Origin: Arenibacter catalasegens | GTDB taxonomy: Bacteria > Bacteroidota > Bacteroidia > Flavobacteriales > Flavobacteriaceae | Assembly: GCF_002909235.1 (NCBI RefSeq) | Contig: NZ_PHQQ01000030.1 | Coordinates: 1 to 64,000 of the forward strand | Length of the DNA: 64,000 bases | Direction: 5' to 3' | Shown: positions 26,727-35,730 of the stretch, in pieces | How the letters are laid out: every line of letters begins with the position of its first letter | Numbering within the stretch: position 1 is the stretch's first letter | Notes under the pieces: model-generated | Databases searched by the model: none | Seen by the model: only the letters and a program-made list of their open reading frames with translations | Told to the model about the DNA's origin: nothing | Made by a program: the position numbers and the translations under genes

Positions 26727-27227
26727 ATGTCCAATAGAATTTTGTCCCATGAACAAATACAGCATAAAATAAAACGCATTGCCTATCAGATTTATGAAGC
26801 CAATGTAAATGAACCGGAAATTATTATTGCGGGCATTGAAGGAGGCGGATTGAATTTTGCCAAAAAAATTCAGGCAGTACTTCAGAAAATTACAGAGGCC
26901 AACATCATATTATGCAAAGTAATCATGGACAAGTCCAATCCTTTGGCCAGTGGCGTTAAGACTTCCTTGCCAGAGACAGAGTACATCAACAAATCTGTAG
27001 TCCTAGTGGACGACGTGCTTAACTCGGGGACAACATTAATATATGGAGTCCATCATTTCTTGCGCGTCCCTTTAAAGCAACTTAAAACTGCCGTACTGGT
27101 AAATAGGAATCATAAGAAATACCCTGTAAAAGCAGATTACAAAGGAATATCCCTATCCACCTCACTCCAGGAACACATCAACGTGGAATTCAAGGCCAAA
27201 AACGATTCGGTTTATTTAAGTGAGTAA
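26727..27227 (+). CDS. Phosphoribosyltransferase-family protein
   Basis: A 166-residue type I PRTase from ATG 26727 (MSNRILSHEQIQHKIKRIAYQ). A start at 26706 is also in frame but overlaps the methyltransferase gene. The PRPP-binding loop is SVVLVDDVLNSGTTLI (about residues 91-106), with the acidic pair and SGTT. Sequence style is PyrR/hypoxanthine-PRTase-like. Without pyr genes nearby, neither UMP regulation nor purine salvage can be chosen. Its 3' end overlaps convergent aroK by 12 nt. Confidence 0.85.
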   Translation: MSNRILSHEQIQHKIKRIAYQIYEANVNEPEIIIAGIEGGGLNFAKKIQAVLQKITEANIILCKVIMDKSNPLASGVKTSLPETEYINKSVVLVDDVLNSGTTLIYGVHHFLRVPLKQLKTAVLVNRNHKKYPVKADYKGISLSTSLQEHINVEFKAKNDSVYLSE

Positions 27228-27731
27228 TTGCCGAATTTCCGCCACTAACATCTCCGGAGCCTTATTGTCACATTCGATAATATGTGTGGCATTGAGGTAG
27301 TAGTTATTTCGTTCAAATAAATGCTTTCCAATAAATTCAGGTAGGTCCCCGTCATCTATATTTTTGATCAAAGGTCTATGGTCTTTTTCCAGAATTAGCC
27401 TTTTCACAAGTCCGGGTATGGAAATTTTTAAATAAAAAACATGGTCTGCCAACGCCAACATGGTCTCCATATTTCCAGAATAACATGGCGTTCCACCCCC
27501 AGTAGACAGCAAAAAATTATTTTTATTGGACAAAACGCCATTTAAATATTCATGTTCCTTTTTCCTGAAAAAGATCTCACCTTTGCCCTGAAATATATTT
27601 GGAATGGTATCACCCAACCCTTCTTCAATAAGTTCATCCAGATCTAAAAAACTAATTTCCAATTCCTTAGCCAACAATTTACCTACAGTGGTCTTACCAC
27701 TACCCATATACCCTACCAATACTATTTTCAC
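27216..27731 (-). CDS. aroK: Shikimate kinase
   Basis: Phosphorylates shikimate at O3 in the chorismate pathway. The 171-residue length is typical. Walker A is GYMGSGKTTVGKLL (about residues 7-20), the shikimate-binding Asp is in SFLDLDELIEE, the second Walker-type motif is STGGGTPC, and the lid contains RPLI after the EKDH. No other aro genes are in the window. Monocistronic, head-to-head with the tRNA-Lys promoter region. Confidence 0.95.
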   Translation of the reverse strand: MKIVLVGYMGSGKTTVGKLLAKELEISFLDLDELIEEGLGDTIPNIFQGKGEIFFRKKEHEYLNGVLSNKNNFLLSTGGGTPCYSGNMETMLALADHVFYLKISIPGLVKRLILEKDHRPLIKNIDDGDLPEFIGKHLFERNNYYLNATHIIECDNKAPEMLVAEIRQLLT

Positions 27732-27773
27732 GATGTATTTTTTTGTAAAATTGATCTAATTTAGTGGTAATTC

Positions 27774-27790
27774 AAAAAAAAAAAAAAAAA
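27774..27790. repeat. Poly-A tract of 17
   Basis: Seventeen consecutive A between aroK and the tRNA-Lys promoter. It could act as a rigid upstream element and is also a likely slippage and sequencing-error site. Confidence 0.8.
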
Positions 27791-27803
27791 TCTCAAAAAG
27801 GCC

Positions 27804-27833
27804 TTGCAAAACAAACAAATGATCTTATATTTG
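27804..27833 (+). promoter_or_regulatory. Promoter of the tRNA-Lys gene
   Basis: TTG 27804-27806 and TATATTTG 27826-27833 with a 19-nt spacer, a perfect Bacteroidota promoter. Between it and the tRNA, GCAAAC and GTTTGC form a small hairpin in the 5' leader that RNase P would remove. Confidence 0.8.
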
Positions 27834-27867
27834 CACCCGCAAACAGCAATAGTTTGCTACACATTAT

Positions 27868-27940
27868 GACCTGGTAGCTCAGTTGGTAGAGCATCTCCCT
27901 TTTAAGGAGAGGGTCCTGGGTTCGAGCCCCAGCCCGGTCA
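27868..27940 (+). tRNA. tRNA-Lys (anticodon TTT)
   Basis: A complete cloverleaf of 73 nt. The acceptor GACCTGG pairs with CCCGGTC (one G-U pair). D arm has AGTTGGTAGA, the anticodon stem TCTCC/GGAGA encloses loop CTTTTAA with anticodon TTT, and the T arm is CTGGG-TTCGAGC-CCCAG. The discriminator is A, and CCA is not encoded. Confidence 0.96.
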
Positions 27941-27941
27941 C

Positions 27942-27973
27942 AAAAAAGTTAAGTCTCGTACTTAACTTTTTTT
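27942..27973 (+). terminator. Terminator after tRNA-Lys
   Basis: AAAAAAGTTAAG 27942-27953 pairs with CTTAACTTTTTTT 27961-27973 around a 7-nt loop, ending in a T run. Confidence 0.88.
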
Positions 27974-28049
27974 GTTTAAAATAGTTTCGAAATACTTAAT
28001 TTTAGACATTATTTGTAATAATGAAAAGTCTTGTTATGAGATTTTTTAG

Positions 28050-28136
28050 GCCCACGTGGTGAAATTGGTAGACATGCCACCTTGAGGGGGTGGTGTTCGC
28101 AAGGACGTGCTAGTTCGAATCTAGTCGTGGGCACCA
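28050..28136 (+). tRNA. tRNA-Leu (anticodon GAG)
   Basis: A class II tRNA of 87 nt including encoded CCA. The acceptor GCCCACG pairs with CGTGGGC. The anticodon stem CCACC/GGTGG encloses loop TTGAGGG with anticodon GAG. The long variable arm is TGTTCGCAAGGACG, and the T arm carries TTCGAAT. It reads CUC and CUU codons. Confidence 0.95.
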
Positions 28137-28173
28137 AAACCGTTGACTTCTCATAGGAAGTCAACGGTTTTTT
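28137..28173 (+). terminator. Terminator after tRNA-Leu
   Basis: AAACCGTTGACTTC 28137-28150 pairs with GAAGTCAACGGTTT 28157-28170 (perfect 14-bp stem), then T. Confidence 0.92.
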
Positions 28174-28313
28174 ATTTCCCTAAACTTTTAAGCGGATCTT
28201 CATACACTTTAAGATGTAATTAAAAAAAATGTGCTATTTATGTTAAAAATAAGCCTTATTTTTCATAATCGACCATTTTCATAAAATGTCAGAATAATTA
28301 TTTAGAATCACCA

Positions 28314-29777
28314 ATGGGAAAAAAAGTTATCATAATAGGATCCGGATTTGCATCACTTTCAGCATCATGCTATTTAGCAAAACAAGGTTACGATGTATCC
28401 ATATATGAGAAAAATAATACCGTAGGAGGTAGGGCTAGACAATTTATTCGAGATGGGTTTACCTTTGACATGGGCCCAAGCTGGTATTGGATGCCCGATA
28501 TTTTTGACAGTTTTTTCGGGGATTTTGGAAAAAGGACGGCCGACTACTATCAATTGGATAGGTTAGACCCTGCCTATAAGATTTTCTTTTCGGATGATAT
28601 TATTACCATAGGTGATACTATGGATAAAATTTGTGTTGAATTTGAACGTATAGAAAAAGGGAGTGCAAAACCCCTTCGTAAGTTTATTAAAAAGGCACAG
28701 GACAATTATGAAATTGCCATACATAAAATAGTACTACGCCCAGGGCTTTCTCCTTTAGAGTTGGTCAGTAAGGATACGGTACTTCGTTTGGATCAGTTCT
28801 TTAAGTCCATAAGCCAAGAAGTACGTAAAAGATTTAAGAATCCAAAACTGATTTCTACACTGGAGTTTCCTGTGCTGTTCTTGGGAGCCAAACCCAACAA
28901 AACCCCTTCTTTCTATAGTTTTATGAATTTTGCAGATTTTGGGCTGGGCACTTGGCACCCTAAAGGTGGTATGCATCAAGTAATAAGAGCTATGGAACTT
29001 TTGGCATTGGAGTTAGGTGTCAATATTTACACCGATCAAGCGGTAACAAAAATTGAAGTAACAGAAGGTAGAGCCACTGGAATTAACGTAGGCGGAAACC
29101 TTATAAATGCAGACGTTGTTCTTAGTGGCGCCGATTATCACCATTCCGAAACGTTGTTGGAACCTAAATTTCGTCAATATTCGGAAGCCTATTGGAATAA
29201 TAAGACTTTTGCTCCGTCATCATTATTATTCTATGTGGGGTTTAATAAAAAACTACAAAATGTATCTCACCATAACCTGTTTTTCGACACCAACTTTGAA
29301 CAACACGCCATCGAAATATATGATGACCCCAAGTGGCCCGAAGCTCCTCTCTTTTATGCCAATTTTCCTTCGATTACAGATTCCAGCATGGCACCTGAAG
29401 GCTGCGAGACAGGTTTCTTCTTAGTTCCCATTGCCCCTAACTTAGAAGATAACAAACAAATACGAAACAAATACTTTGATATTATTTTAAACAGGTTTCA
29501 GAAACTTACCGGCCAGGAAGTAGAAAATAATATCTTGTTTAAAGAAGACTTTTGCGTCAATGATTTTATGGAACAATATAATTCCTATAAAGGTAACGCT
29601 TATGGAATGGCCAATACACTATTGCAAACAGCCTTTCTTAGACCTAAATTAAAAAGTAAAAAGGTAGCTAACCTTTATTTTACAGGTCAGCTTACCGTGC
29701 CTGGCCCTGGAGTACCGCCTGCCTTAATTTCTGGAAAATTAGTGTCCGAACTTATAGTTAAAAATGTGAAACTTTAA
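28314..29777 (+). CDS. crtI: Phytoene desaturase
   Basis: FAD enzyme that introduces four double bonds into phytoene to make lycopene. The 487 residues match CrtI. The N-terminal dinucleotide fold is GSGFASLSASCYLA with the Glu of VSIYEKNNTVGGRARQF (about residues 8-43). The C-terminal carotenoid-desaturase signature is YFTGQLTVPGPGVPPALISG. First gene of crtI-crtB-crtZ with a 2-nt gap to crtB. No consensus promoter is obvious in the 139 nt upstream, and no MerR-type regulator gene is adjacent. Confidence 0.95.
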   Translation: MGKKVIIIGSGFASLSASCYLAKQGYDVSIYEKNNTVGGRARQFIRDGFTFDMGPSWYWMPDIFDSFFGDFGKRTADYYQLDRLDPAYKIFFSDDIITIGDTMDKICVEFERIEKGSAKPLRKFIKKAQDNYEIAIHKIVLRPGLSPLELVSKDTVLRLDQFFKSISQEVRKRFKNPKLISTLEFPVLFLGAKPNKTPSFYSFMNFADFGLGTWHPKGGMHQVIRAMELLALELGVNIYTDQAVTKIEVTEGRATGINVGGNLINADVVLSGADYHHSETLLEPKFRQYSEAYWNNKTFAPSSLLFYVGFNKKLQNVSHHNLFFDTNFEQHAIEIYDDPKWPEAPLFYANFPSITDSSMAPEGCETGFFLVPIAPNLEDNKQIRNKYFDIILNRFQKLTGQEVENNILFKEDFCVNDFMEQYNSYKGNAYGMANTLLQTAFLRPKLKSKKVANLYFTGQLTVPGPGVPPALISGKLVSELIVKNVKL

Positions 29778-29779
29778 AT

Positions 29780-30619
29780 ATGAAGTCAATTTTTGATACC
29801 ACTTCCTACGAATGCAGTAAGCTCGTCACCCAGAACTATAGTACCTCCTTTTCCTTGGCCACAAAAATGTTAGCTCCATCCATAAGAGGAGATATATATA
29901 ATATTTATGGTTTTGTACGATTTGCCGATGAAATTGTAGACAGTTTTCACAATTATGACAAGCTGTATTTATTAGATAAATTTGAGGAAGACCTGAAGGA
30001 TGCCTTGGGTAAAAAAATAAGCCTCAATCCTATTCTAAATTCGTTTCAACATACTTTTTATAAATATAACATGCCACTACATCTAGTAACCTCCTTTATG
30101 AAGAGCATGCGCATGGATTTGGAAAAGACCGTTCGTCTTAACGATAGCCAGTATCAACAATATGTTTATGGATCAGCAGATGTCGTTGGATTAATGTGCT
30201 TAACGGTCTTTGTAAAGGGAGACAATGAGGCCTATGAAAAACTCAAGTCCCCTGCCATGGCCTTGGGGTCAGCTTTTCAGAAAGTGAATTTTTTAAGGGA
30301 TTTAAAAACAGATTTTGAGGATTTAAATAGAACCTATTTCCCCAATACCAACTTAAAGGAACTTACCGAAGAAGCCAAAAATAAAATTGTAAAAGAAATA
30401 AAGGCCGATTTTATATTAGGATTTACCGGGATAATAAACTTGCCCAATGAGGCCAAGTTTGGTGTATATACGGCCTACAGGTATTATTTTCAATTATTAA
30501 AGAAGCTACAACAAACACCCTCTTCAAAAATTAAAAATACCCGAATACGGGTATCCAATCTACAAAAATTTAGTTTGTTGGTAAAATCGTATATTAATTA
30601 TAAATTAAAGCTGGTTTAG
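29780..30619 (+). CDS. crtB: Phytoene synthase
   Basis: Condenses two geranylgeranyl diphosphates to phytoene via prephytoene diphosphate. A 279-residue protein of the squalene/phytoene synthase fold. The first Asp-rich site is RFADEIVDSF (about residues 47-56) and the second is NFLRDLKTDFEDLNR (about residues 169-183). Upstream SKLVTQNYSTSFSLATKML is the typical CrtB N-terminal signature. It starts 2 nt after crtI and ends 1 nt before crtZ, so all three are translated from one message. Confidence 0.95.
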   Translation: MKSIFDTTSYECSKLVTQNYSTSFSLATKMLAPSIRGDIYNIYGFVRFADEIVDSFHNYDKLYLLDKFEEDLKDALGKKISLNPILNSFQHTFYKYNMPLHLVTSFMKSMRMDLEKTVRLNDSQYQQYVYGSADVVGLMCLTVFVKGDNEAYEKLKSPAMALGSAFQKVNFLRDLKTDFEDLNRTYFPNTNLKELTEEAKNKIVKEIKADFILGFTGIINLPNEAKFGVYTAYRYYFQLLKKLQQTPSSKIKNTRIRVSNLQKFSLLVKSYINYKLKLV

Positions 30620-30620
30620 G

Positions 30621-31085
30621 ATGAAAATATTGATTTGGATTTTAATTTTCTTTGCTACCTTTTCCTTTATGGAGTTTATGGCCTGGTTTACCCATAAATA
30701 TATTATGCATGGTCTATTATGGTCACTACACAAGGACCACCACAAAAAAGACCACGATTCTTGGTTTGAGAGGAACGATGCTTTTTTCCTATTTTATGCC
30801 ACAGTGAGTATTACTTTTTTTTGGTTGGGCTCCCAAACCGACTTCTGGTATGGATGGCCCTTAGGTTTTGGCATATTGGCCTATGGAGCCGCTTATTTTC
30901 TAGTTCACGACATATTTATACACCAAAGGTTCAAACTGTTCAGAAACGCTAATAATTGGTATGCCAAAGGGGTACGGAGGGCACACAAGATGCACCACAG
31001 ACATTTAGGAAAAGAGGATGGGGAATGTTTTGGAATGTTATTAGTGCCATTTAAGTATTTTCAAAAAAAAGAAAAATCACACTAG
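30621..31085 (+). CDS. crtZ: Beta-carotene 3-hydroxylase
   Basis: Di-iron membrane hydroxylase that converts beta-carotene to zeaxanthin. Length 154 residues. Four hydrophobic segments and the histidine clusters HKYIMH, HKDHHKKDH, HDIFIH and HKMHHRH are all present. Zeaxanthin is the usual yellow pigment of marine Flavobacteriaceae. Lycopene cyclase (crtY), needed between CrtI and CrtZ, is not in the window and must be elsewhere. Convergent with the TlpA gene, with only 12 nt between stops and no terminator. Confidence 0.94.
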   Translation: MKILIWILIFFATFSFMEFMAWFTHKYIMHGLLWSLHKDHHKKDHDSWFERNDAFFLFYATVSITFFWLGSQTDFWYGWPLGFGILAYGAAYFLVHDIFIHQRFKLFRNANNWYAKGVRRAHKMHHRHLGKEDGECFGMLLVPFKYFQKKEKSH

Positions 31086-31097
31086 AACTGCTAAGTA

Positions 31098-31658
31098 CTA
31101 CTCCTTCAATAGGCCGTCTATAAGTTCCCTAGTCTTACTACTATTCCAATTCGCAGCCCCTGTCTCGGCTACAATAATTTTACCGTCCCTATCAATAATA
31201 TAAGTAGTTGGTAGCAACTTGGATCTAAGCATTTTCGGTGGATCGGAATCTGGGTAGTAAATTGGTAGATGTAAATTCTTTCTTTTTAAAAAATCTTCTA
31301 CTTTTTGGTGGTCCTCAGAGGTTACAAACATAAAGACGACCTTATCACCATAATCATTAAATAGTTCTTGTAAACTGGGCATTTCAGCCACACATGGAGG
31401 ACACCATGTTGCCCAGAAATTTACTAGGATTATCTTTCCCTTTTGCTCTTCAAAATTGAATGTGCCGTTTTCTAAATCAGTTAATTTCCATTGATAGGAA
31501 TCCAAAGGTACCTGCATTCCCTCCTTTACCTTAGCAGCACTTGTGGAAAGTAATCTACTGGCAATAACTTTTACCTTGAAGCCTACTGGAGTAAATAACA
31601 AGATAAGAATACCTAGAATTAAAATACCGTTGACAATCCATTTTTTTGAAGGCACCAT
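31098..31658 (-). CDS. TlpA-like thiol:disulfide oxidoreductase (active)
   Basis: A 186-residue membrane-anchored periplasmic thioredoxin-fold protein. A single N-terminal helix (about residues 8-24) precedes the domain. The redox motif is WATWCPPC, with Cys86 and Cys89. The cis-Pro loop is KLLPTTYIID and the C-terminus ends in GLLKE. Expected role: reduction of disulfides in exported proteins or cytochrome c maturation. It lies 7 nt downstream of a paralogue of the same length that has lost both cysteines. Confidence 0.9.
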   Translation of the reverse strand: MVPSKKWIVNGILILGILILLFTPVGFKVKVIASRLLSTSAAKVKEGMQVPLDSYQWKLTDLENGTFNFEEQKGKIILVNFWATWCPPCVAEMPSLQELFNDYGDKVVFMFVTSEDHQKVEDFLKRKNLHLPIYYPDSDPPKMLRSKLLPTTYIIDRDGKIIVAETGAANWNSSKTRELIDGLLKE

Positions 31659-31665
31659 ATGTTTT

Positions 31666-32226
31666 TTATTTGCTAATAAGGTCGTTTAAGATAGCCTTCA
31701 CTTTATCATTATCCCAATCAGCTACTCCTTCCTTACTGATAACTATCCTTCCTTTCTTATCCAACAAATAAGACCTCGGCGGTTTGGAACCATCTACAGG
31801 CATGGGATCCCCTACTATGGAATAGGTAACAGGAAAAGTAAAGCCATGATCCTCCATAAATTTTTCTACGGGCTCTCTTTCTTCATTGGTAATGATGTAA
31901 AAATCTATCTTATCCTTGTAGTCCTCATATAATTTTTGAATACTCTCAACTTCAGCCTCACTAGGAATATTCCAAGACCTCCAAAAATTAATAAATACAA
32001 CACGTCCTTTCGACTTATTAAAATTGAAGAAATTCCACTTGGCATCCTTTAATTTCCAATTGTAATTAGTAATCTGCCCCCTGTTGATTTCATTGGTTAC
32101 CTCAGGTGAAAAGGAAAACCATTTATTTAATAAGACCTTACTATAATCGCCCAAAGGCGTTACAAAAAAAGATAAAATTAAGGCCATTACGGCAATGTTC
32201 AAAACTGTTTTCTTGCGAATTATCAT
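31666..32226 (-). CDS. TlpA-like paralogue lacking the redox cysteines
   Basis: A 186-residue N-terminally anchored thioredoxin-fold protein that aligns without gaps around the active site of its downstream neighbour. Where the neighbour has WATWCPPC, this one has WRSWNIPS, so Cys86 and Cys89 are replaced by Asn and Ser. The cis-Pro region survives (KPPRSYLLD). Fold and anchor are kept but thiol redox chemistry should be lost. It may act as a scaffold, substrate-binding partner or regulator of the active copy. The pair probably arose by tandem duplication. Confidence 0.85.
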   Translation of the reverse strand: MIIRKKTVLNIAVMALILSFFVTPLGDYSKVLLNKWFSFSPEVTNEINRGQITNYNWKLKDAKWNFFNFNKSKGRVVFINFWRSWNIPSEAEVESIQKLYEDYKDKIDFYIITNEEREPVEKFMEDHGFTFPVTYSIVGDPMPVDGSKPPRSYLLDKKGRIVISKEGVADWDNDKVKAILNDLISK

Positions 32227-32251
32227 TTAATTTATCCTTTTGTCAAAACTA

Positions 32252-32281
32252 AAAAACTCCTGATGAATATCAGGAGTTTTT
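32252..32281 (-). terminator. Terminator after aconitase
   Basis: AAAAACTCCTGAT 32252-32264 and ATCAGGAGTTTTT 32269-32281 form a perfect 13-bp stem with a GAAT loop. It lies between the aconitase stop and the TlpA-like gene and has T runs in both directions. Confidence 0.9.
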
Positions 32282-32303
32282 ATAAAGTATTTACAGTACT
32301 AAA

Positions 32304-34571
32304 TTAGGCTCCGTTTTCCCTTTTTATAACATTAAGCGCTGAACCTTCATTAAACCAATCTATCTGTGACTGATTATATGTATGATTCAGTTTAATGGTA
32401 TCCTTACTACCGTCTTTATGTACCAATTCCAAAGTAATTTGCTTTTCAGGTGCAAAATCCTTTATATCTACGAAGTTAAGGGTATCATCCTCTTGTATTA
32501 AGTCATAATCGCTTTCCTTCGCAAAGGTCAATCCAAGCATACCTTGTTTCTTAAGGTTGGTTTCATGAATCCTTGCAAAAGACTTAACAATTACCACCGC
32601 AACTCCCAAATGTCTTGGTTGCATAGCAGCATGTTCACGTGAAGAACCTTCTCCGTAGTTATGATCTCCCACAACCACTGTTTTTATTCCTGCCGCTTTG
32701 TATGCTCTTTGTGCATCAGGTACACCTACATATTCTCCAGTAAGCTGATTCTTTACAAAATTTGTTTTCTTATTAAAGGCATTTACTGCACCAATTAAGG
32801 TATTGTTTGCAATATTATCCAAATGCCCTCTAAAACGCAACCAAGGACCTGCCATAGAAATATGGTCGGTGGTACATTTTCCAAAAGCTTTGATCAATAA
32901 TTTAGTTCCCTGTAAGCTTTCAGGCTTAATAGGAGTAAATGGATCCAGCAATTGTAAACGCTCAGATTTGGGATCTACCTTTACCTCAACCCCTGAACCA
33001 TCTTCCATAGGCGCCAAATAACCTGCATCTTCCACCTCAAAACCTTTTGGAGGCAGTTCAATTCCCAATGGCTCATCCAATTTCACTTCCTGACCATCTT
33101 CATTAATCAAAGTATCGTTCATTGGGTCAAAATCCAATCTACCTGAAATTGCTATAGCAGCTACCATTTCTGGTGAACCTACAAATGCATGGGTATTTGG
33201 ATTTCCATCCGCCCTTTTGGAAAAGTTACGGTTAAAGGAATGAACAATAGTATTCTTTTCATCACCTTTAAGATCACTACGATCCCATTGCCCAATACAG
33301 GGACCACAGGCGTTAGTAAACACCGTTGCTCCTAGATTTTCGAATATCTGCAATAAACCATCACGTTCTGCAGTAAACCTGATTTGTTCCGACCCTGGGT
33401 TAATGCCGAAATCAGACTTTGGTTTAATTTTTTTATCAACCGCCTGTTTTGCTATTGAAGCAGCCCTGGTCAAATCCTCATAAGAAGAGTTGGTACATGA
33501 TCCTATCAAGCCCCAATCTACTTTCATTGGCCATCCATTGGCTTTTGCCTTTTCTCCCAATTCCCCTACCGGCGTAGCTAAATCTGGAGTAAATGGGCCA
33601 TTAAGATGTGGCCTAAGCGTGTTTAAATCTATTTCTATAATTTCATCAAAATATTTTTCTGGATTGGCGTATACCTCAGGGTCGGCCGTTAAATAATCCT
33701 TAACGGCATTTGCTGCGTCTGCAACATCGTTTCTATCCGTGGCTCTTAAATACCTTTCCATAGAAGCATCGTAACCAAAGGTAGAGGTAGTAGCACCTAC
33801 TTCAGCTCCCATGTTACATATAGTTCCTTTACCTGTACAGGAAAGATTTATAGCTCCTTCACCAAAATATTCTATAATAGCACCTGTACCCCCTTTTACA
33901 GTTAGGATACCGGCTACCTTCAAGATTACATCCTTGGCAGATGTCCACCCAGAGATATTACCTGTTAATTTTACACCTATCAATTTGGGAAACTTTAGCT
34001 CCCAAGCCATTCCGGCCATAACATCCACTGCATCAGCACCACCAACACCAATGGCAACCATTCCAAGACCACCAGCGTTTACCGTATGGGAGTCTGTCCC
34101 TATCATCATTCCTCCAGGAAATGCATAATTTTCTAGCACTACCTGGTGAATTATACCTGCACCTGGTTTCCAAAAACCAATTCCGTACTTATTGGATACC
34201 GATTCTAAAAAATTAAAGACTTCAGCACTCGATGTATTGGCCACTTTTAAATCTGCAACTGCCCCGCTTTTAGCCTGAATAAGGTGATCACAATGTACAG
34301 TGGTAGGTACGGCTACTTTAGGCTTACCAGCTTGCATAAATTGCAACAATGCCATTTGTGCTGTTGCATCTTGACAAGCGATTCTATCTGGTGCGAAATC
34401 AACATAGTCCTTGCCTCTTCTAAACGCCTTATTAGCATTGCCGTCCCATAAGTGGGAATACAAAATTTTCTCTGAAAGGGTCAAAGGTTTACCTACAACT
34501 TCACGTGCCTTATCCACACGTTCAGACATGTTAGCATACACCTTTTTAATCATATCAATATCGAATGCCAT
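32304..34571 (-). CDS. acn: Aconitate hydratase
   Basis: Interconverts citrate and isocitrate in the TCA cycle, using a [4Fe-4S] cluster. The 755-residue length and sequence fit the mitochondrial-type aconitase. Cluster ligands are seen in [11 protein letters not shown] and in [14 protein letters not shown]. The active-site region has [13 protein letters not shown], and the C-terminal swivel domain carries [22 protein letters not shown]. Monocistronic, with a terminator downstream. The intergenic region upstream contains an 11-bp tandem repeat. Confidence 0.96.
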   Translation of the reverse strand: MAFDIDMIKKVYANMSERVDKAREVVGKPLTLSEKILYSHLWDGNANKAFRRGKDYVDFAPDRIACQDATAQMALLQFMQAGKPKVAVPTTVHCDHLIQAKSGAVADLKVANTSSAEVFNFLESVSNKYGIGFWKPGAGIIHQVVLENYAFPGGMMIGTDSHTVNAGGLGMVAIGVGGADAVDVMAGMAWELKFPKLIGVKLTGNISGWTSAKDVILKVAGILTVKGGTGAIIEYFGEGAINLSCTGKGTICNMGAEVGATTSTFGYDASMERYLRATDRNDVADAANAVKDYLTADPEVYANPEKYFDEIIEIDLNTLRPHLNGPFTPDLATPVGELGEKAKANGWPMKVDWGLIGSCTNSSYEDLTRAASIAKQAVDKKIKPKSDFGINPGSEQIRFTAERDGLLQIFENLGATVFTNACGPCIGQWDRSDLKGDEKNTIVHSFNRNFSKRADGNPNTHAFVGSPEMVAAIAISGRLDFDPMNDTLINEDGQEVKLDEPLGIELPPKGFEVEDAGYLAPMEDGSGVEVKVDPKSERLQLLDPFTPIKPESLQGTKLLIKAFGKCTTDHISMAGPWLRFRGHLDNIANNTLIGAVNAFNKKTNFVKNQLTGEYVGVPDAQRAYKAAGIKTVVVGDHNYGEGSSREHAAMQPRHLGVAVVIVKSFARIHETNLKKQGMLGLTFAKESDYDLIQEDDTLNFVDIKDFAPEKQITLELVHKDGSKDTIKLNHTYNQSQIDWFNEGSALNVIKRENGA

Positions 34572-34642
34572 TATCTATAAAATTTTAGTTTAAGTTATTC
34601 CTCAAAATTAAGAAAATACCTCATGTTTATAAAACTTTTAAA

Positions 34643-34664
34643 CCAAGAATACCCCAAGAATACG
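34643..34664. repeat. Two tandem 11-bp copies upstream of aconitase
   Basis: CCAAGAATACC at 34643-34653 is immediately followed by CCAAGAATACG at 34654-34664. This lies about 75 nt upstream of the aconitase start, next to CAAATTTA at 34666-34673 (minus-strand TAAATTTG, a -7-like element). It could be a binding site or chance. Confidence 0.35.
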
Positions 34665-34772
34665 CCAAATTTATGTAATTGTAAAAAAGAATGCCCTAAT
34701 TGGAATGGAAATGCAAAAAAAATTAACTTTTTATGCCTCCGAAAAGTAAAACATATTGCCTACTTGGAGTAA

Positions 34773-35726
34773 TTATAAAAGCTTTAGGATAATATCCTCT
34801 TCGGAAATTCCTTCGGCTTCGGCCTTATAATTTTTTATTATACGATGTCTTAAGATACCCATGGACACGGCTTTAACATCTTCAATATCCGGTGAAAATT
34901 TGCCCCTAACAGCGGCATGGGCTTTAGCCCCCAATATTAAATTTTGAGATGCCCTGGGACCTGCTCCCCAATCTAAGAATTGCTTAACAAATTCCGATGC
35001 ACCCTCCTGCTTCGGCCTTGTACTGTTAACCAATTTCACAGCATATTCCACAACCTTATCGGGTACAGGAATACGGCGGACCAAATGTTGTATATCCAGT
35101 ATTTCTTTAGGTGTAAACAACGGAACAATTTCTGGCTGTAAATCAGATGTTGTTTCCTTTACCACCTTAATCTCCTCCTCTATAGAAGGGTATTTTAATT
35201 CTATAGCAAACATAAAGCGATCCAATTGCGCTTCGGGCAAGGGATATGTGCCTTCTTGTTCTATTGGATTTTGAGTTGCCAAAACAAAATATGGCAAATC
35301 TAACTTATACTGATTGCCTGCTATGGTTACTGCCCTTTCCTGCATAGCCTCCAACAGCGCCGCTTGAGTTTTTGGAGGGGTACGGTTTATTTCATCGGCC
35401 AAAATAATATTAGAAAAAATTGGCCCTTTTATAAATTTAAAGTTTCTATTCTGATCCAACACCTCGCTCCCAAGGATGTCACTTGGCATTAAATCTGGTG
35501 TAAACTGAATTCTTTTAAAACCCAATCCCAAGGCCGAAGCAATCGTATTGACCATAAGCGTCTTGGCCAAACCGGGTACACCTATAAGTAAAGAGTGCCC
35601 TCCTGTGTAAATAGAAAGCAGTACTTGATCCACCACTTCTTCCTGACCAATAATTATCTTGGCTATCTCTTGTTTTAATGCCTTATTTTTCTCAACTAAA
35701 TTCTCAATTGCCGCTACATCTGACAT
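34773..35726 (-). CDS. MoxR-family AAA+ ATPase
   Basis: A 317-residue cytoplasmic ATPase of the MoxR/RavA clade, chaperone-like enzymes that mature or insert cofactors into partner proteins. Walker A-type segment GVPGLAKTLM (about residues 45-54), Walker B ILADEINR (about 108-115), sensor I FVLATQNPIEQEGTYPLPEAQLDRF. In Bacteroidota such genes often stand before DUF58 and VWA genes. Here none follows within the window side examined, as the next gene downstream is aconitase. It begins 4 nt after the SurA-like gene, so they form one operon. Confidence 0.92.
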   Translation of the reverse strand: MSDVAAIENLVEKNKALKQEIAKIIIGQEEVVDQVLLSIYTGGHSLLIGVPGLAKTLMVNTIASALGLGFKRIQFTPDLMPSDILGSEVLDQNRNFKFIKGPIFSNIILADEINRTPPKTQAALLEAMQERAVTIAGNQYKLDLPYFVLATQNPIEQEGTYPLPEAQLDRFMFAIELKYPSIEEEIKVVKETTSDLQPEIVPLFTPKEILDIQHLVRRIPVPDKVVEYAVKLVNSTRPKQEGASEFVKQFLDWGAGPRASQNLILGAKAHAAVRGKFSPDIEDVKAVSMGILRHRIIKNYKAEAEGISEEDIILKLL

Positions 35727-35730
35727 GCAA

